DNA of 64,000 bases from Paenibacillus senegalensis JC66. Lineage in GTDB: Bacteria > Bacillota > Bacilli > Paenibacillales > NBRC-103111. The notes under the pieces are model-generated. The model saw only the letters and a list, made by a program, of their open reading frames with translations. It was not told where the DNA came from and searched no databases. The position numbers were made by a program, and so were the translations under genes. Each line of letters opens with the position of its first letter. Position 1 is the first letter of the stretch. Below are positions 45,172 to 53,988 of this stretch, piece after piece. The DNA lies in the NCBI RefSeq assembly GCF_000285515.1, contig NZ_HE610958.1, forward strand, positions 30,008-94,007, given 5' to 3'.

Positions 45172-45428
45172 CACACACTCCTTATGGAATGTGTGCGAAT
45201 AAGAAATTTCCGCATTCTTCAATTCATCTTACACATCCCTAAGGATGAGTTAAACTGTGTGCTGAATAAGCCGAGCAACGCCCCGTTAAAAGTACGATTG
45301 CGGAAAAGATGTAAATCTAACAATGGTTCCTTCACTTTTTGCTGTTGGCGTATGAATAGGTAGCCGGCTCCCAGTCCGAAGGCTATTGATAGTAACGTGT
45401 TCAAACAGAATTGCCTTCGCTGAAACAA
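45172..45428 (-). pseudogene. Fragment of a DHA2-type MFS multidrug transporter
   Basis: A 69-codon frame (45219-45428) with SIAFGLGAGYLFIRQQQKV then EPLLDLHLFRNRTFNGALLGLF, the conserved mid-protein loop of EmrB/QacA transporters (PLLDLRLFRNRTF). Both ends are missing. A near-palindromic hairpin (CACACTCC...GGAATGTG) lies at 45172-45198. It is a remnant of a deleted efflux gene. Confidence 0.75.
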
Positions 45429-45558
45429 CTACCCCATAACGGTCTTTGCAAAAAGGAATTAATACCTATATTCATTAGGTGAATATATTGCTATCATAAT
45501 TATGTACGCTTTTTAGGTATTTTATTTTTGTCAATATATTAAAGAAAGGGGCAATAAA

Positions 45559-46428
45559 TTGAACAAAAGAATATGGGCAGGGATAGTTGCATGCATGGTG
45601 TTCTCCTTCAGTGCTGGATGGGCGGTATCGGCTTCATCGCTGCTTGAAACCATCAGCGCTTATTTGAACAAAGAGGTCAAATTAATGCTTCACGGCTCAC
45701 CTTGGGAACCAAACATAGATGGAAAGACCGTTTATCCGATTACATATGAGGGCACAACTTACCTGCCTGTCCGTGCTGTAGCGGAAGCGTTGAATGTATC
45801 GATTCGATGGGAACAGGCCACCAAAACGGTCCATATTGCAGAGCCAGTGAAAGCCGATGCTGTATATGCCGGCTCTGTGGAGGCTCAGACTGTCGCCCCT
45901 GGGCAAACAGACGTAGAACGCGAGTACGGCTCCGGCAGCGTACGTTTCGTACAGGAAGCGGATGGCCGCCTCACCTTTGTGTTGCATGGAAGTGTACGCG
46001 AGGAGGGTGACGCGAGCATTAGCCTCACCGGAAGCCAAAGCGCGGACGGCTGGTCAAGCAGCGAACCGGTTGAAGTCAAGATTGATCCTAGCGGCAATAT
46101 CATGGGTGGAGGGGTCACCAATCAAGGCCTCCCGTCGCAATATCGGATAACGTTCGATGGAAAAATGTTGCCGGAGACGCTGCAGCTTCGGGTTGAATTG
46201 GAGCCTATGAATACTGGAGACGCGAGCTACTCATTTGACTATGATTTACAGCGGATCACTTCCGTTCCGCCTACTGATGGAAACAGTGATAATACCGTGA
46301 CAGAACAGCCTGACGATTCCGGCGGGGAAAACACATGCAAGAGGATCGTATGGAGGGTGCAGAACATCGCTAACTTTTCTGGCGGACCGATGCAGATGAT
46401 TCAAGTCCCGACATGTGTCAACTATTGA
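45559..46428 (+). CDS. Secreted stalk-domain protein
   Basis: A 289-residue protein with a signal peptide (IWAGIVACMVFSFSAGWAVSA), then a copper amine oxidase-like stalk domain (residues about 40-95: GKTVYPITYEGTTYLPVRAVAEALNVSIRWE in parts), then a beta-rich region. The start is TTG with AAAGGGG upstream. The last 30 residues (IVWRVQNIANFSGG) look unlike the preceding Asp/Ser-rich tail, and a late frame change is possible. Probably cell-surface. Confidence 0.75.
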   Translation: MNKRIWAGIVACMVFSFSAGWAVSASSLLETISAYLNKEVKLMLHGSPWEPNIDGKTVYPITYEGTTYLPVRAVAEALNVSIRWEQATKTVHIAEPVKADAVYAGSVEAQTVAPGQTDVEREYGSGSVRFVQEADGRLTFVLHGSVREEGDASISLTGSQSADGWSSSEPVEVKIDPSGNIMGGGVTNQGLPSQYRITFDGKMLPETLQLRVELEPMNTGDASYSFDYDLQRITSVPPTDGNSDNTVTEQPDDSGGENTCKRIVWRVQNIANFSGGPMQMIQVPTCVNY

Positions 46429-46516
46429 TGGTTGAAATTGCTATGAATCGTAAATTACTGGATATTGAAATTTCTGGGAAAGAAAACTACGATACTTTGT
46501 TTTTATGCATTAACGA

Positions 46517-46545
46517 AACCCGCAGGCTCACTGCGGGTTATTTTT
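46517..46545 (+). terminator. Rho-independent terminator
   Basis: Arms AACCCGCAG and CTGCGGGTT with a 5-base loop, followed by ATTTTT. Ends the stalk-protein transcript. Confidence 0.85.
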
Positions 46546-46635
46546 CTGGTTTTGGCTGGAGGTTTCCCTACAAATCCAGTACGACCCTTGATTCTCCACT
46601 GTAACGGAGCGAAGATCAGATTCGGATGGATTTGC

Positions 46636-46664
46636 GAAACGGCATCTCTGCCGTTTCCGTTTTT
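46636..46664 (+). terminator. Second Rho-independent terminator
   Basis: Perfect 9-bp arms GAAACGGCA and TGCCGTTTC with a TCTC loop, then CGTTTTT. A tandem backup of the previous terminator before the convergent tetR. Confidence 0.8.
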
Positions 46665-46682
46665 GTGTGGCGTTGGCGGAGC

Positions 46683-47339
46683 CTAAGGGATATTGAATTC
46701 ACTATTCAAATAACTTGCCGTGTAGGCAATGAACTCGGAAAAATCGTCAATAAAATGAATCGGTTTGTAACTCATTCCGGATTGTTCCATGGCTTGTTTT
46801 TGTATCGGTGCAGGTGATGTATAAGGGAATAATCCGATCACATAATGGGATTGAAGCTGAAGAAATTTATCAACGGTTTTATCGTCCCAGGCTGGGAACA
46901 CAACCTTCACGACGCCATTCACCTCGGTCATTGCAGCAAGATATTGCTTTTTAAAATCTATAAGCCTTTCCAGTGAAACATTTCTCTCAATCATTGTGAA
47001 TAGCATGGAAACAAGCTTTAAAAACCGTGGATGACGATCTAAAACTTGAGCCCATTGTCGTGCAAAATTGTGTATATCGTGAGTCATTTCAGTTACAAAA
47101 GTCCCCTTAATGTCACTAACCCAGTCTTTAATTTCATCCAATGCTACCAAAAGATAGATTTCTTCTTTTGAAGAGATATATTTATATAAATTTCCGCGTG
47201 TAAATGTCGTTTCGTTAGCAATTTTGGCAAGGTCAATTTCATGAAATTGCAATGTATCAAAGAGCTTAATCGCCGCATTTTTAATTTGCTCTACTCGAAT
47301 CTTTCGTTGTTCTTCATTCCTGACTCGATCGAATTCCAT
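46683..47339 (-). CDS. TetR family transcriptional regulator
   Basis: A 218-residue TetR protein with helix-turn-helix IDLAKIANETTFTRGNLYKYISSKEEIY near residues 35-62. AAAGGAG precedes the ATG. It is divergent from the SDR at 47470, and the overlapping palindromes at 47419-47437 in the shared gap are the likely operators. Confidence 0.87.
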   Translation of the reverse strand: MEFDRVRNEEQRKIRVEQIKNAAIKLFDTLQFHEIDLAKIANETTFTRGNLYKYISSKEEIYLLVALDEIKDWVSDIKGTFVTEMTHDIHNFARQWAQVLDRHPRFLKLVSMLFTMIERNVSLERLIDFKKQYLAAMTEVNGVVKVVFPAWDDKTVDKFLQLQSHYVIGLFPYTSPAPIQKQAMEQSGMSYKPIHFIDDFSEFIAYTASYLNSEFNIP

Positions 47340-47418
47340 CTTTCATGTCTCCTTTCGACAAAAATTATAACACAAAAAACTTGCGAAACCCGAAATTACA
47401 ATCTATAATCAATTTTAA

Positions 47419-47437
47419 GTAACGTGACGTTACGTCA
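47419..47437. promoter_or_regulatory. Overlapping palindromic operators between tetR and SDR
   Basis: GTAACGT-g-ACGTTAC (47419-47433) and TGACGT-t-ACGTCA (47425-47437) overlap by nine bases. This is the arrangement of a TetR operator that can take two dimers on opposite faces. Confidence 0.7.
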
Positions 47438-47469
47438 ATTAAGTGACTTGGAAGCTAGGAGGAGTAATA

Positions 47470-48291
47470 ATGAATATAAAAAAAGGAAAAGTTGTCTTGG
47501 TTACAGGGGCATCGGCAGGAATTGGTAAGGCTACTGTAGAGTTGCTTCTGAAGGAAGGCTACATTGTATATGGAGCAGCCAGACGCATCGAACAGATGAG
47601 GGATATTGAATCGAAAGGCGCACATATTCTCGCAATGGATGTAACGGATGATCGGTCCATGAGAAATGGCGTTAACCGAATTATAGAAGAACAAGGCAGA
47701 ATCGACGTGCTATTTAATAATGCGGGTTACGGCGCTTACGGAGCGGTCGAAGATGTGCCGATGGAGGAAGCAAGACGTCAATTTGAAGTCAACCTTTTTG
47801 GATTAAGCCGTCTGACCCAATTGGTTCTCCCTTATATGAGAACACAACACTCTGGAAAGATCATTAATACTTCGTCTGCTGGCGGAAAAGTTTATACACT
47901 CCTAGGTGCTTGGTACCATGCTGCAAAAATTGCGCTGGAAGGATTCTCCGATTGTCTGCGCGTGGAAGTCAAGCCATTCGGAATTGACGTCATTATCATC
48001 GAGCCGGGGGCTACCGAAAGTGAATGGGCAGAGGTTGTATTTGAACACGTGCGGAAAACATCCGGGAATACAGCATACAGTAAGATGGCCGATGCTTTTA
48101 TAAATGCATTAAAAAAACCTGGTACTGTTTACCCCCCTATGCGAATCGCAAAATTGGTTTCAAAGGCGATTCGATCCAAAAAACCAAAAACAAGATACGC
48201 GGCGGGAAATGCCATACCCGTTTTACTTATCCGAAAAATATTGTCTGATCGAATGTTCGATCGTATTCTCCTTCAAATGTTTAAGATATAG
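47470..48291 (+). CDS. SDR family NAD(P)-dependent oxidoreductase
   Basis: A 273-residue short-chain dehydrogenase: cofactor motif TGASAGIGKAT, NNAGYGAYG, and the catalytic Ser/Tyr/Lys as NTSSAGG...YHAAK. The SDR substrate class is unclear. ATG at 47470, AGGAGG 8 bases upstream; the earlier in-frame start overlaps the operator region and is rejected. It is probably the TetR target. Confidence 0.9.
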   Translation: MNIKKGKVVLVTGASAGIGKATVELLLKEGYIVYGAARRIEQMRDIESKGAHILAMDVTDDRSMRNGVNRIIEEQGRIDVLFNNAGYGAYGAVEDVPMEEARRQFEVNLFGLSRLTQLVLPYMRTQHSGKIINTSSAGGKVYTLLGAWYHAAKIALEGFSDCLRVEVKPFGIDVIIIEPGATESEWAEVVFEHVRKTSGNTAYSKMADAFINALKKPGTVYPPMRIAKLVSKAIRSKKPKTRYAAGNAIPVLLIRKILSDRMFDRILLQMFKI

Positions 48292-48379
48292 TGAAGTCCA
48301 TATAATTGTGTAAGATGGTAGCTTTGAAAAAAGGAGAGCCATAAATAAAACCCTTGCTTAAAATGAAGTTGTCGCGTTG

Positions 48380-49681
48380 TTATCCAAACGTACAGGTAAA
48401 TGTGGTCCATGCGCCTGCCTGGCTGCGAACGGTAATGCGGCCGCCCGCCTGTTCGATTATACTTTTGGCTATCGCCAAACCGAGACCAAAACTGCCGTCT
48501 TCATGCTTTCGGGAAGCATCCGCCCGATAAAAGCGGTCGAAAACATGCGGCAAATCTTCCGCTGAAATGCCTGGTCCGGTATTTGCAATTTCTATTTGAA
48601 TCTGCGATTTGATTTGGGTTAGAGTGAAGTTAATTTGGCCTCCTTCATTTGCATATTTCACGGCATTATCCAGTAAAATCAAGAGCAATTGCCGAATCTC
48701 CTCTTCATCCCCTTTTAGCAGAATACCCGCAGCGATTGAGTGTGAAAAGGCAATCTGTTTCTGGGCGGCTGCCGCTTCAAATGGGGCCAAAACATCGCTT
48801 GCAATGAGGCTGAGGTCAAGCGACCGCAAATGAGGTTGGTGATGCCGGTCTTCCAACCGGGCCAGCCTCAACAAATCATGGATCAAATACGTCATGCGAT
48901 CAATGCCTCTTTGCATATAATCCAGCCATTTCAACTGGCTTTCTATCGTTTCTTGCCGATTTTCCAAGAGTACCCCCATGTTTGCATTCAAAATCGATAG
49001 CGGCGTTTTCAGTTCATGCGAGGCGTCTGACACGAATTGCTTTTGTTTAACCCAGGCATCCCGGATGGGGCGTACAGCCCGATTCGCAAAGCCGTAGCTG
49101 ATAAGAAAAAGTACAATAAGCACAGCCCCGCCTACTGATAGGAGTGTGGTTCTTAACCGGGTCAAGGAGGCGTAGCTCTCCGTCACATCTAAAAATGTGA
49201 TTTTATGCGATGCTTCAACCGACGGAGTAGCCCGCTTGTATGGTACATTATTATCAAGCTTCATCTGAGCGATTGTATAACGCCACTGCCTACCTTGCCA
49301 GCTGATAGGGGAACGGCCATTCTTTTGGTTCAGAGCTTCCCTTGCGGCTAGCTCGTAGACATGATCGGACAACCCGAATGTTGAATGAACGGCTACTATA
49401 CCACCGTTCGAATCGATGTCCAGACTAAACATTTCAGAAGTCTGAACCACAATTGAGCCGATCGGAGACAGCGAATCGGACACTTCAACTTCAACATGTT
49501 CAGTAATGCCATCCTCGCCTAGGGAAAACTCAATTGTAGGCAATGACTTTAATTTGCTATCGATATCCGATGAGACTTTACTAGAGGTACTCCAGTAAAT
49601 TGCAACAAACGCCGCGGCTATCACAGCACCTGTAACTGATAAATTAAACCATAACATGGCGTTTCTCAGCTTATGAAACAA
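48380..49681 (-). CDS. Sensor histidine kinase
   Basis: A 433-residue OmpR-type kinase: an N-terminal helix, an extracytoplasmic sensor of about 150 residues and a second helix (LLSVGGAVLIVLFLISYGF). The dimerisation domain has phospho-acceptor His in SDASHELKTPLS, and the ATPase domain has N, G1 (DRFYRADASR) and G2 (FGLGLAI) motifs. The start is TTG with AAGGAATG upstream, inside the end of the response-regulator gene. It pairs with that regulator; the neighbouring secreted repeat protein may be a target. Confidence 0.87.
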   Translation of the reverse strand: MFHKLRNAMLWFNLSVTGAVIAAAFVAIYWSTSSKVSSDIDSKLKSLPTIEFSLGEDGITEHVEVEVSDSLSPIGSIVVQTSEMFSLDIDSNGGIVAVHSTFGLSDHVYELAAREALNQKNGRSPISWQGRQWRYTIAQMKLDNNVPYKRATPSVEASHKITFLDVTESYASLTRLRTTLLSVGGAVLIVLFLISYGFANRAVRPIRDAWVKQKQFVSDASHELKTPLSILNANMGVLLENRQETIESQLKWLDYMQRGIDRMTYLIHDLLRLARLEDRHHQPHLRSLDLSLIASDVLAPFEAAAAQKQIAFSHSIAAGILLKGDEEEIRQLLLILLDNAVKYANEGGQINFTLTQIKSQIQIEIANTGPGISAEDLPHVFDRFYRADASRKHEDGSFGLGLAIAKSIIEQAGGRITVRSQAGAWTTFTCTFG

Positions 49682-49687
49682 TTCCGC

Positions 49688-50368
49688 TCATTCCTTTTCG
49701 TTGCGCAACACGTATCCGACATGACGAACCGTTCGGATCGAAGCCTGCGTGGGTAGGTGAACTAATTTCTTGCGCAGCAATGAAATATGGGTTTCTACGC
49801 GATTGCCCTCCGCTTCTGTTTCGTATCCCCAAAGTTTCTCAATGATATTAGCCTTAGACACAATACGAGGACTGCTCTTGATAAGCATTTCCAAGATTTG
49901 CGCCTCTTTCAGCGGCAGCAAGATGTCTTGATCGTAACAGGAACATGTGAGGGTCTGCATATCGAGACACAAGTCTCCATAGGTCAAAATGCCATCCGGA
50001 ATCAATGCCGGCGTTCTCCTTCCCAATGCACGTATACGTGCCAGCAATTCTCCCGTATGGAAAGGTTTTGCCAAGTAATCATCAGCACCGTTATCCAAGC
50101 CTTGTACTTTTTCTTCCGGCGCGTCTCTGGCTGTTAACAAAATGACAGGAATTGTGATTCCTTCGGCCCGCAGCCTGCGCAGCACCTCAATCCCATCCAG
50201 TTTGGGCAGCATAATGTCGAGAATGATCAAATCATAGATCCCGGTGATCGCGCAATCCAGTCCGTACTCGCCATCATGAGCCAAATCGACGCTGTAATGG
50301 TGTTTTCGAAGTACTTGCTTAATGGCTTCGGCCATATAAATTTCATCTTCAATCATAAGTACTCGCAT
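49688..50368 (-). CDS. OmpR-family response regulator
   Basis: A 226-residue regulator: receiver domain with MRVLMIEDE, phospho-Asp in YDLIILDIMLPKLDG and switch Lys in DYLAKPF, then a winged-helix DNA-binding domain (LWGYETEAEGNRVETHISLLRKKL). The ATG at 50368 is preferred because AAGGA is at the correct distance; the ATG three codons earlier lies on that site. It is the first gene of a two-component operon. Confidence 0.9.
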   Translation of the reverse strand: MRVLMIEDEIYMAEAIKQVLRKHHYSVDLAHDGEYGLDCAITGIYDLIILDIMLPKLDGIEVLRRLRAEGITIPVILLTARDAPEEKVQGLDNGADDYLAKPFHTGELLARIRALGRRTPALIPDGILTYGDLCLDMQTLTCSCYDQDILLPLKEAQILEMLIKSSPRIVSKANIIEKLWGYETEAEGNRVETHISLLRKKLVHLPTQASIRTVRHVGYVLRNEKE

Positions 50369-50453
50369 CGTTTCCATTCCTTTTTGATCATCTCTTCATT
50401 GTAAATCATTTGCACTATAAAACCCAATTTTCCTGATTGCCAAACAGTTATAA

Positions 50454-50483
50454 GATGAAAAGGCTGTACTCAGCCTCTTCATC
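50454..50483 (-). terminator. Hairpin after the secreted repeat protein
   Basis: Arms GATGAAAAGGCTG and CAGCCTCTTCATC, one mismatch, with a 4-base loop. No long T-run follows on either strand; likely a weak terminator separating this gene from the two-component operon. Confidence 0.5.
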
Positions 50484-50509
50484 CTCATTATATCAATTAA
50501 CTTTAGACC

Positions 50510-51184
50510 CTAATTTTGGGAATTCCCGGAAAAGTCTACAGTGACAGTTCCCTCATTATCGTCGAAGCTTGCCTCATATCCCTCGGGAATTTCCAAACTC
50601 CAGGTTTTTCCGCCATCTGTCGAGTAATATGTTTTGCCGTCCTCACGAGCTTCTACTGCAATACTGCCTTCTGTCCCTGCGGCCGGTCCTTCAGTTACTC
50701 CCTCGGAAAACACACTATGGTTTCCCTCTCCATCATTGCTCATCTTAAATCCTTCGGGAACTTCCAAGCTCCAGGTTTCTCCACCATCTGTAGAATAATA
50801 CGTTTTGCCATCCTCACGAGCTTCTACCGCAATACTGCCTTCTGTCTCTGCGGCCGGTCTTTCAGTCATTGCCTCGGAAAACACACTATGGTTACCCTCT
50901 CCATCATTGCTCGTCTTAAATCCTTCGGGAACTTCCAAGCTCCAGGTTTCCCCGCCGTCTGTCGAATAATACGTTTTGCCATCCTCACGAGCTTCTATCG
51001 CAATGCTGCTCTCTGCCGGAACTGTTCCCGCCAGCTCTTCCTGCAATTGGTTTGAGGCAAAAATATTTTTGCCCTCGGATGCGAAAACGGCACCAGCACC
51101 TAATGTTGCCAACAGGGCGGTCGTTGCAATCACCTTCATAGTTTTGCTTTTAAGTACACCTGCTTCATTTTTATTCTTTTCCAT
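50510..51184 (-). CDS. Secreted protein with three 57-residue Asp-box repeats
   Basis: A 224-residue protein with a signal peptide (VIATTALLATLGAGAVFAS). Three near-identical 57-residue repeats start near residues 60, 117 and 174; each holds EAREDGKTYYSTDGGETWSL, whose STDGGxTW core is the Asp-box (BNR) motif of beta-propellers, then EVPEGF. The DNA repeat is 171 bp. Three Asp-box units are too few for a propeller, so it may be a small surface decoy or assemble as an oligomer. GGAGGG precedes the ATG. Adjacent to a two-component operon on the same strand. Confidence 0.8.
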   Translation of the reverse strand: MEKNKNEAGVLKSKTMKVIATTALLATLGAGAVFASEGKNIFASNQLQEELAGTVPAESSIAIEAREDGKTYYSTDGGETWSLEVPEGFKTSNDGEGNHSVFSEAMTERPAAETEGSIAVEAREDGKTYYSTDGGETWSLEVPEGFKMSNDGEGNHSVFSEGVTEGPAAGTEGSIAVEAREDGKTYYSTDGGKTWSLEIPEGYEASFDDNEGTVTVDFSGNSQN

Positions 51185-51590
51185 AATTGAGTACCCTCCA
51201 TTTTTTTGTTTTATTTTTTTGTAAGCGGCCGTCTTACAAATCCTACTATATCACCTGCAGCTTTAGTGAACCTTTAGTTGAACCTAAATTACGAAAACCC
51301 ATAAAAAAAGTCTTTTGAGAATTTCAGACTTGGAGATTGTACCCAATTATGGTGGCTGGATTTAAAACTTAAGCCAGTTGGGATGAAATAAGCCGTCACT
51401 TCTCCCTCTCTCTCCAAATGAAGGGGCAACGGGATTTCCACTATGCCAGCGTTTGCCGCTATAACCTGTTAAATTAGGACCAAGAGATTAGTCGGATATC
51501 ACAGTTCAAATGGAAAAATGGATCCCAGAAGCTCATATATATAAATTTTCTTAGAGCTCCCGGCAGGAATCGGCCGAAGCTTTCCCTTGC
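51185..51590. other. Intergenic, no gene seen
   Basis: Contains the promoter region of the secreted repeat protein. I found no convincing frame, RNA gene or repeat. Confidence 0.3.
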
Positions 51591-52165
51591 CTACCAGCTC
51601 TCGGCATACTTGATGACCGTTTGTTTGTGCAGATCAAGCTCGATGGCCGCTTCCGCTGGGCGGATTACACGGTTATGACATGATGCATATCGCATCAGCA
51701 TTCGCTCTATTTTTGTGAACGATGCCAATATAGGCCTTCCGGAAATGAGATAAGAGGCCAGCATATTACGCAGAATGGATTGAATGAACGCAGGATTTTC
51801 TTTCATTTCATCAAGCGAAATATTAGATGACATTGTTGTGACTGAAGGAACAGACCGCGATTCAGATCCATCCGATATTTTGTACGGTCTTTGCCGTGTG
51901 AGCCATAGTCCATAATCTCAAATGCAAACCGAAGCACTCCCAAGATCCACATGAAATCCACATAATACGACCGCCCTCGCCAATCTAACACCTCATATTC
52001 AGGATGGAGGCCTTGAAAATGCCCCGTCAGCGGCCACCAGATTTTTTCAGCAAACAGTTGGTTTCCGTAGCCGTGCCCTCGCTTTAATGCGTCTTTTCGT
52101 TCCCCTTGCCGTTGATTCAAGTGCCACTTGATCCACTTTTCATGCTCCGTTTCAAAACTCATCAT
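51591..52165 (-). pseudogene. Helix-turn-helix protein of a Paenibacillus/Bacillus family, frameshifted
   Basis: Frame 1 (51803-52165) reads MSFETEHEKWIKWHLNQRQGERKDALKRGHGYGNQLFAEKIWWPL... to LQSQ and then leaves register. Frame 2 (51591 to about 51840) continues ISLDEMKENPAFIQSILRNML...RPAEAAIELDLHKQTVIKYAESW, ending in a helix-turn-helix-like segment. One added base near 51835-51842 joins them into about 190 aa. I recall this architecture (GERRDALKRGHGFGN...DWRGRPYFVDF...) as a conserved uncharacterised family in Paenibacillaceae with an N-terminal endonuclease-like WRGRxxYVDF segment. Function unknown. Confidence 0.7.
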
Positions 52166-52182
52166 TTATGCCTCCTTCGAAT

Positions 52183-52230
52183 TAAAAAACGCCCCGAATA
52201 TTCCTGCTCAAGCAGAAATAAGCGGGGCGT
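52183..52230 (-). terminator. Terminator-like double hairpin
   Basis: Outer arms ACGCCCCG and CGGGGCGT, inner CTGCT and AGCAG; on the minus strand TTTTTT follows. It ends a minus-strand transcript that would come from the 52.2-52.5 kb repeat region, where no gene is seen. Confidence 0.7.
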
Positions 52231-52249
52231 GCTTCGCCACAATATCATG

Positions 52250-52434
52250 TTTGTACGATTCATCACACAAAAAATGTGCTTTAACCAATATTTAAGACGT
52301 TTTGTACGATTTATAAGATTTATAGTATAAATCTAATCGTCTAACTATTCAAGCCTCTGATTTTGTACGATAGATCGTACAAAACAGGCAATTTCACTGG
52401 ATGAGGACGCAACTTGTACGACAAATCACACAAA
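52250..52434. repeat. Array B of 22-bp palindromes at 51-bp spacing
   Basis: Copies at 52250-52271, 52301-52331 (with a 9-base insertion), 52362-52383 (perfect arms TTTGTACGA and TCGTACAAA) and 52413-52434. Spacings 51, 61 and 51, the middle one explained by the insertion. Same motif and period as array A 41 kb away, but the segments between hairpins are not conserved between the arrays. Confidence 0.85.
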
Positions 52435-52501
52435 TAGGAGCTTATAGTATAAAAAACAGCCTGAATAGCTGCTGTGATGAGTCAAAAAGATGGCAGAGCC
52501 T

Positions 52502-52549
52502 AAGCTCAACCTTCGGTTGGGCTTTTTTCTTTATGGAGCCTAGGGGGAT
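52502..52549. repeat. Duplicated 3' end of tRNA-Ala plus terminator (copy 1)
   Basis: An exact 48-bp copy of 52719-52766, covering the tRNA-Ala acceptor/T-arm end, the spacer and the terminator. It diverges abruptly on the tRNA side at 52550. The 169 bases between copies contain a 10-bp inverted repeat (GTCTAATTCC ... GGAATTAGAC) and no gene. Confidence 0.85.
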
Positions 52550-52718
52550 GTCTAATTCCTGATTATCTTTCCGAAGCAGCCCATTCCCCGATGCAGATCC
52601 TGGCGGTGGAATTAGACGCCGTGCTCGTCCGTTGCAGCGGTTGCTACGAAGCAATCCTCCCACTTCCTGCGCGCGGACGAACCCCGGGGTTCTGCTCCCT
52701 GCTCCTGCAAATGAAAAA

Positions 52719-52743
52719 AAGCTCAACCTTCGGTTGGGCTTTT
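52719..52743 (-). terminator. Terminator of tRNA-Ala
   Basis: Arms GCTCAACC and GGTTGGGC with a TTCG loop; T-runs on both sides, seven on the minus strand. Directly downstream of the tRNA. Confidence 0.85.
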
Positions 52744-52750
52744 TTCTTTA

Positions 52751-52823
52751 TGGAGCCTAGGGGGATCGAACCCCTGACCTCATCGCTGCCAGCGATGCGC
52801 TCTCCCAGCTGAGCTAAGGCCCC
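52751..52823 (-). tRNA. tRNA-Ala (anticodon GGC)
   Basis: A 73-base cloverleaf on the minus strand beginning GGGGCCTTAGCTCAG: acceptor GGGGCCT pairs with AGGCTCC, D-arm GCTCAGCTGGGAGAGC, anticodon stem CATCG/CGATG with loop CTGGCAG (anticodon GGC), T-arm GGTTCGATCC. CCA is not encoded. A duplicated 3' end lies at 52502-52549. Confidence 0.95.
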
Positions 52824-53268
52824 GCAGTTGTTGTTTAATTTTGGCGACTTCTTGATTATATAATAATCAGCAGCAGAAATGCAAGAGCAAAATATGCTCT
52901 TGTCCAATTTTTTTATGGTGGTTTTTATGTTTGTATTTGACCATGTACACATACCCCTTCCAAAGCGGGCCGGCCATGTCAAACCATTGGCAAACATAAC
53001 TCACAGGTAAGACTCGGGGATCTCTCAATAAGACATTATTTGTCCCTAGTTGACATCGCTGCAAGCTCCAGAATCGCTTCACAATTAATGTCCTTTGCGC
53101 CGGAATCTAACAATCATGCCCCTAGATGTTCCTTCCTAGAGCACGAAAAATTGAAATTCATAAGCGGTTGGAACTCCCGGTTTGAACTCCATTATGCAAC
53201 AAACCTCGCTGCAGTCTGGAAGCTGCGCAAGGCGCAGCAATACGTGGGAACTGAACCACCGTAAGTCC
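52824..53268. other. Intergenic, no gene seen
   Basis: Only short unsupported frames. Includes the promoter region of tRNA-Ala and, at 53207-53238, a weak hairpin around CTGGAAGCTGCGC that resembles part of the 28250/42134 element. Confidence 0.3.
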
Positions 53269-53988
53269 CTACTTTTTAGCAAAAAACATCCCGTTTGGGG
53301 TAAATAAATATCCTCCACCCGGAAAATCTTCATCCACCGTCCTACCCGCTTGAGTCGACACTCCTATATAGAGACCATATGCTTTAGCATAAGCCGCCAG
53401 CTGATCATGGCATTTGCTTCTCCACCAGTTATACCCGCTATGCCAGTTACGGCTCGATTGTTCACCATACAGGCCTGGGGCTGCACATTCTAGCACAATT
53501 TGGACTCCGTGCTTTGCATAATGCTCGAACAAGCTGCTGGCATCGATATCGGCACAAATCGCCAAACCGAACGAGGTTCCTTGAAACGTGAACATAGCCG
53601 GCTCTTTTCCAGGAGCAAACCATTCCCTTTCATCATCGGCAACATGGATTTTTCGATAAATAGCAGCAGGTTTTCCATCGATAGCAGCAACTTGGGTAAT
53701 ATAAGGCTTGCTAAAAGGGGAGCGTTCTACAAAACCGAACACAACTGCCATAGAATAAGCCCGACTCCAATCGATTACTTCGCGAACAGGCTCGCTATCC
53801 AGCTGCAGTATGGCATCCGGGCGCTCAACCGGATTAATGTAGCCTGTCAGATTCATCTCTGGAAAGGCTACAAGCTGACAGCCCTTCTCGCCCCCCGTCT
53901 TTATGTATTCTTTCATTGCCTTAAGATTCAAGCCAATCGCGCCTTTTTCGCATCTCATTTGCACTAGAGCCATGTTAAAAGACAGCAC
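53269..53988 (-). CDS. Carbon-nitrogen hydrolase (nitrilase family)
   Basis: A 239-residue nitrilase-fold enzyme with the Glu-Lys-Cys triad visible: Glu in AFPEMNLTGY, Lys in IYRKIHV and Cys in AICADID. Family members hydrolyse amides or nitriles in the cytoplasm; this one is at the short end (usual 260-300), ending MFFAKK. The GTG start at 53988 has AGGAGGAG upstream. No partner gene. Confidence 0.87.
   Translation of the reverse strand: MLSFNMALVQMRCEKGAIGLNLKAMKEYIKTGGEKGCQLVAFPEMNLTGYINPVERPDAILQLDSEPVREVIDWSRAYSMAVVFGFVERSPFSKPYITQVAAIDGKPAAIYRKIHVADDEREWFAPGKEPAMFTFQGTSFGLAICADIDASSLFEHYAKHGVQIVLECAAPGLYGEQSSRNWHSGYNWWRSKCHDQLAAYAKAYGLYIGVSTQAGRTVDEDFPGGGYLFTPNGMFFAKK

Noticed and set aside
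51185-51590. RNA gene in the 51.2-51.6 kb gap
   Set aside because: No stable long hairpin or conserved RNA element recognised.
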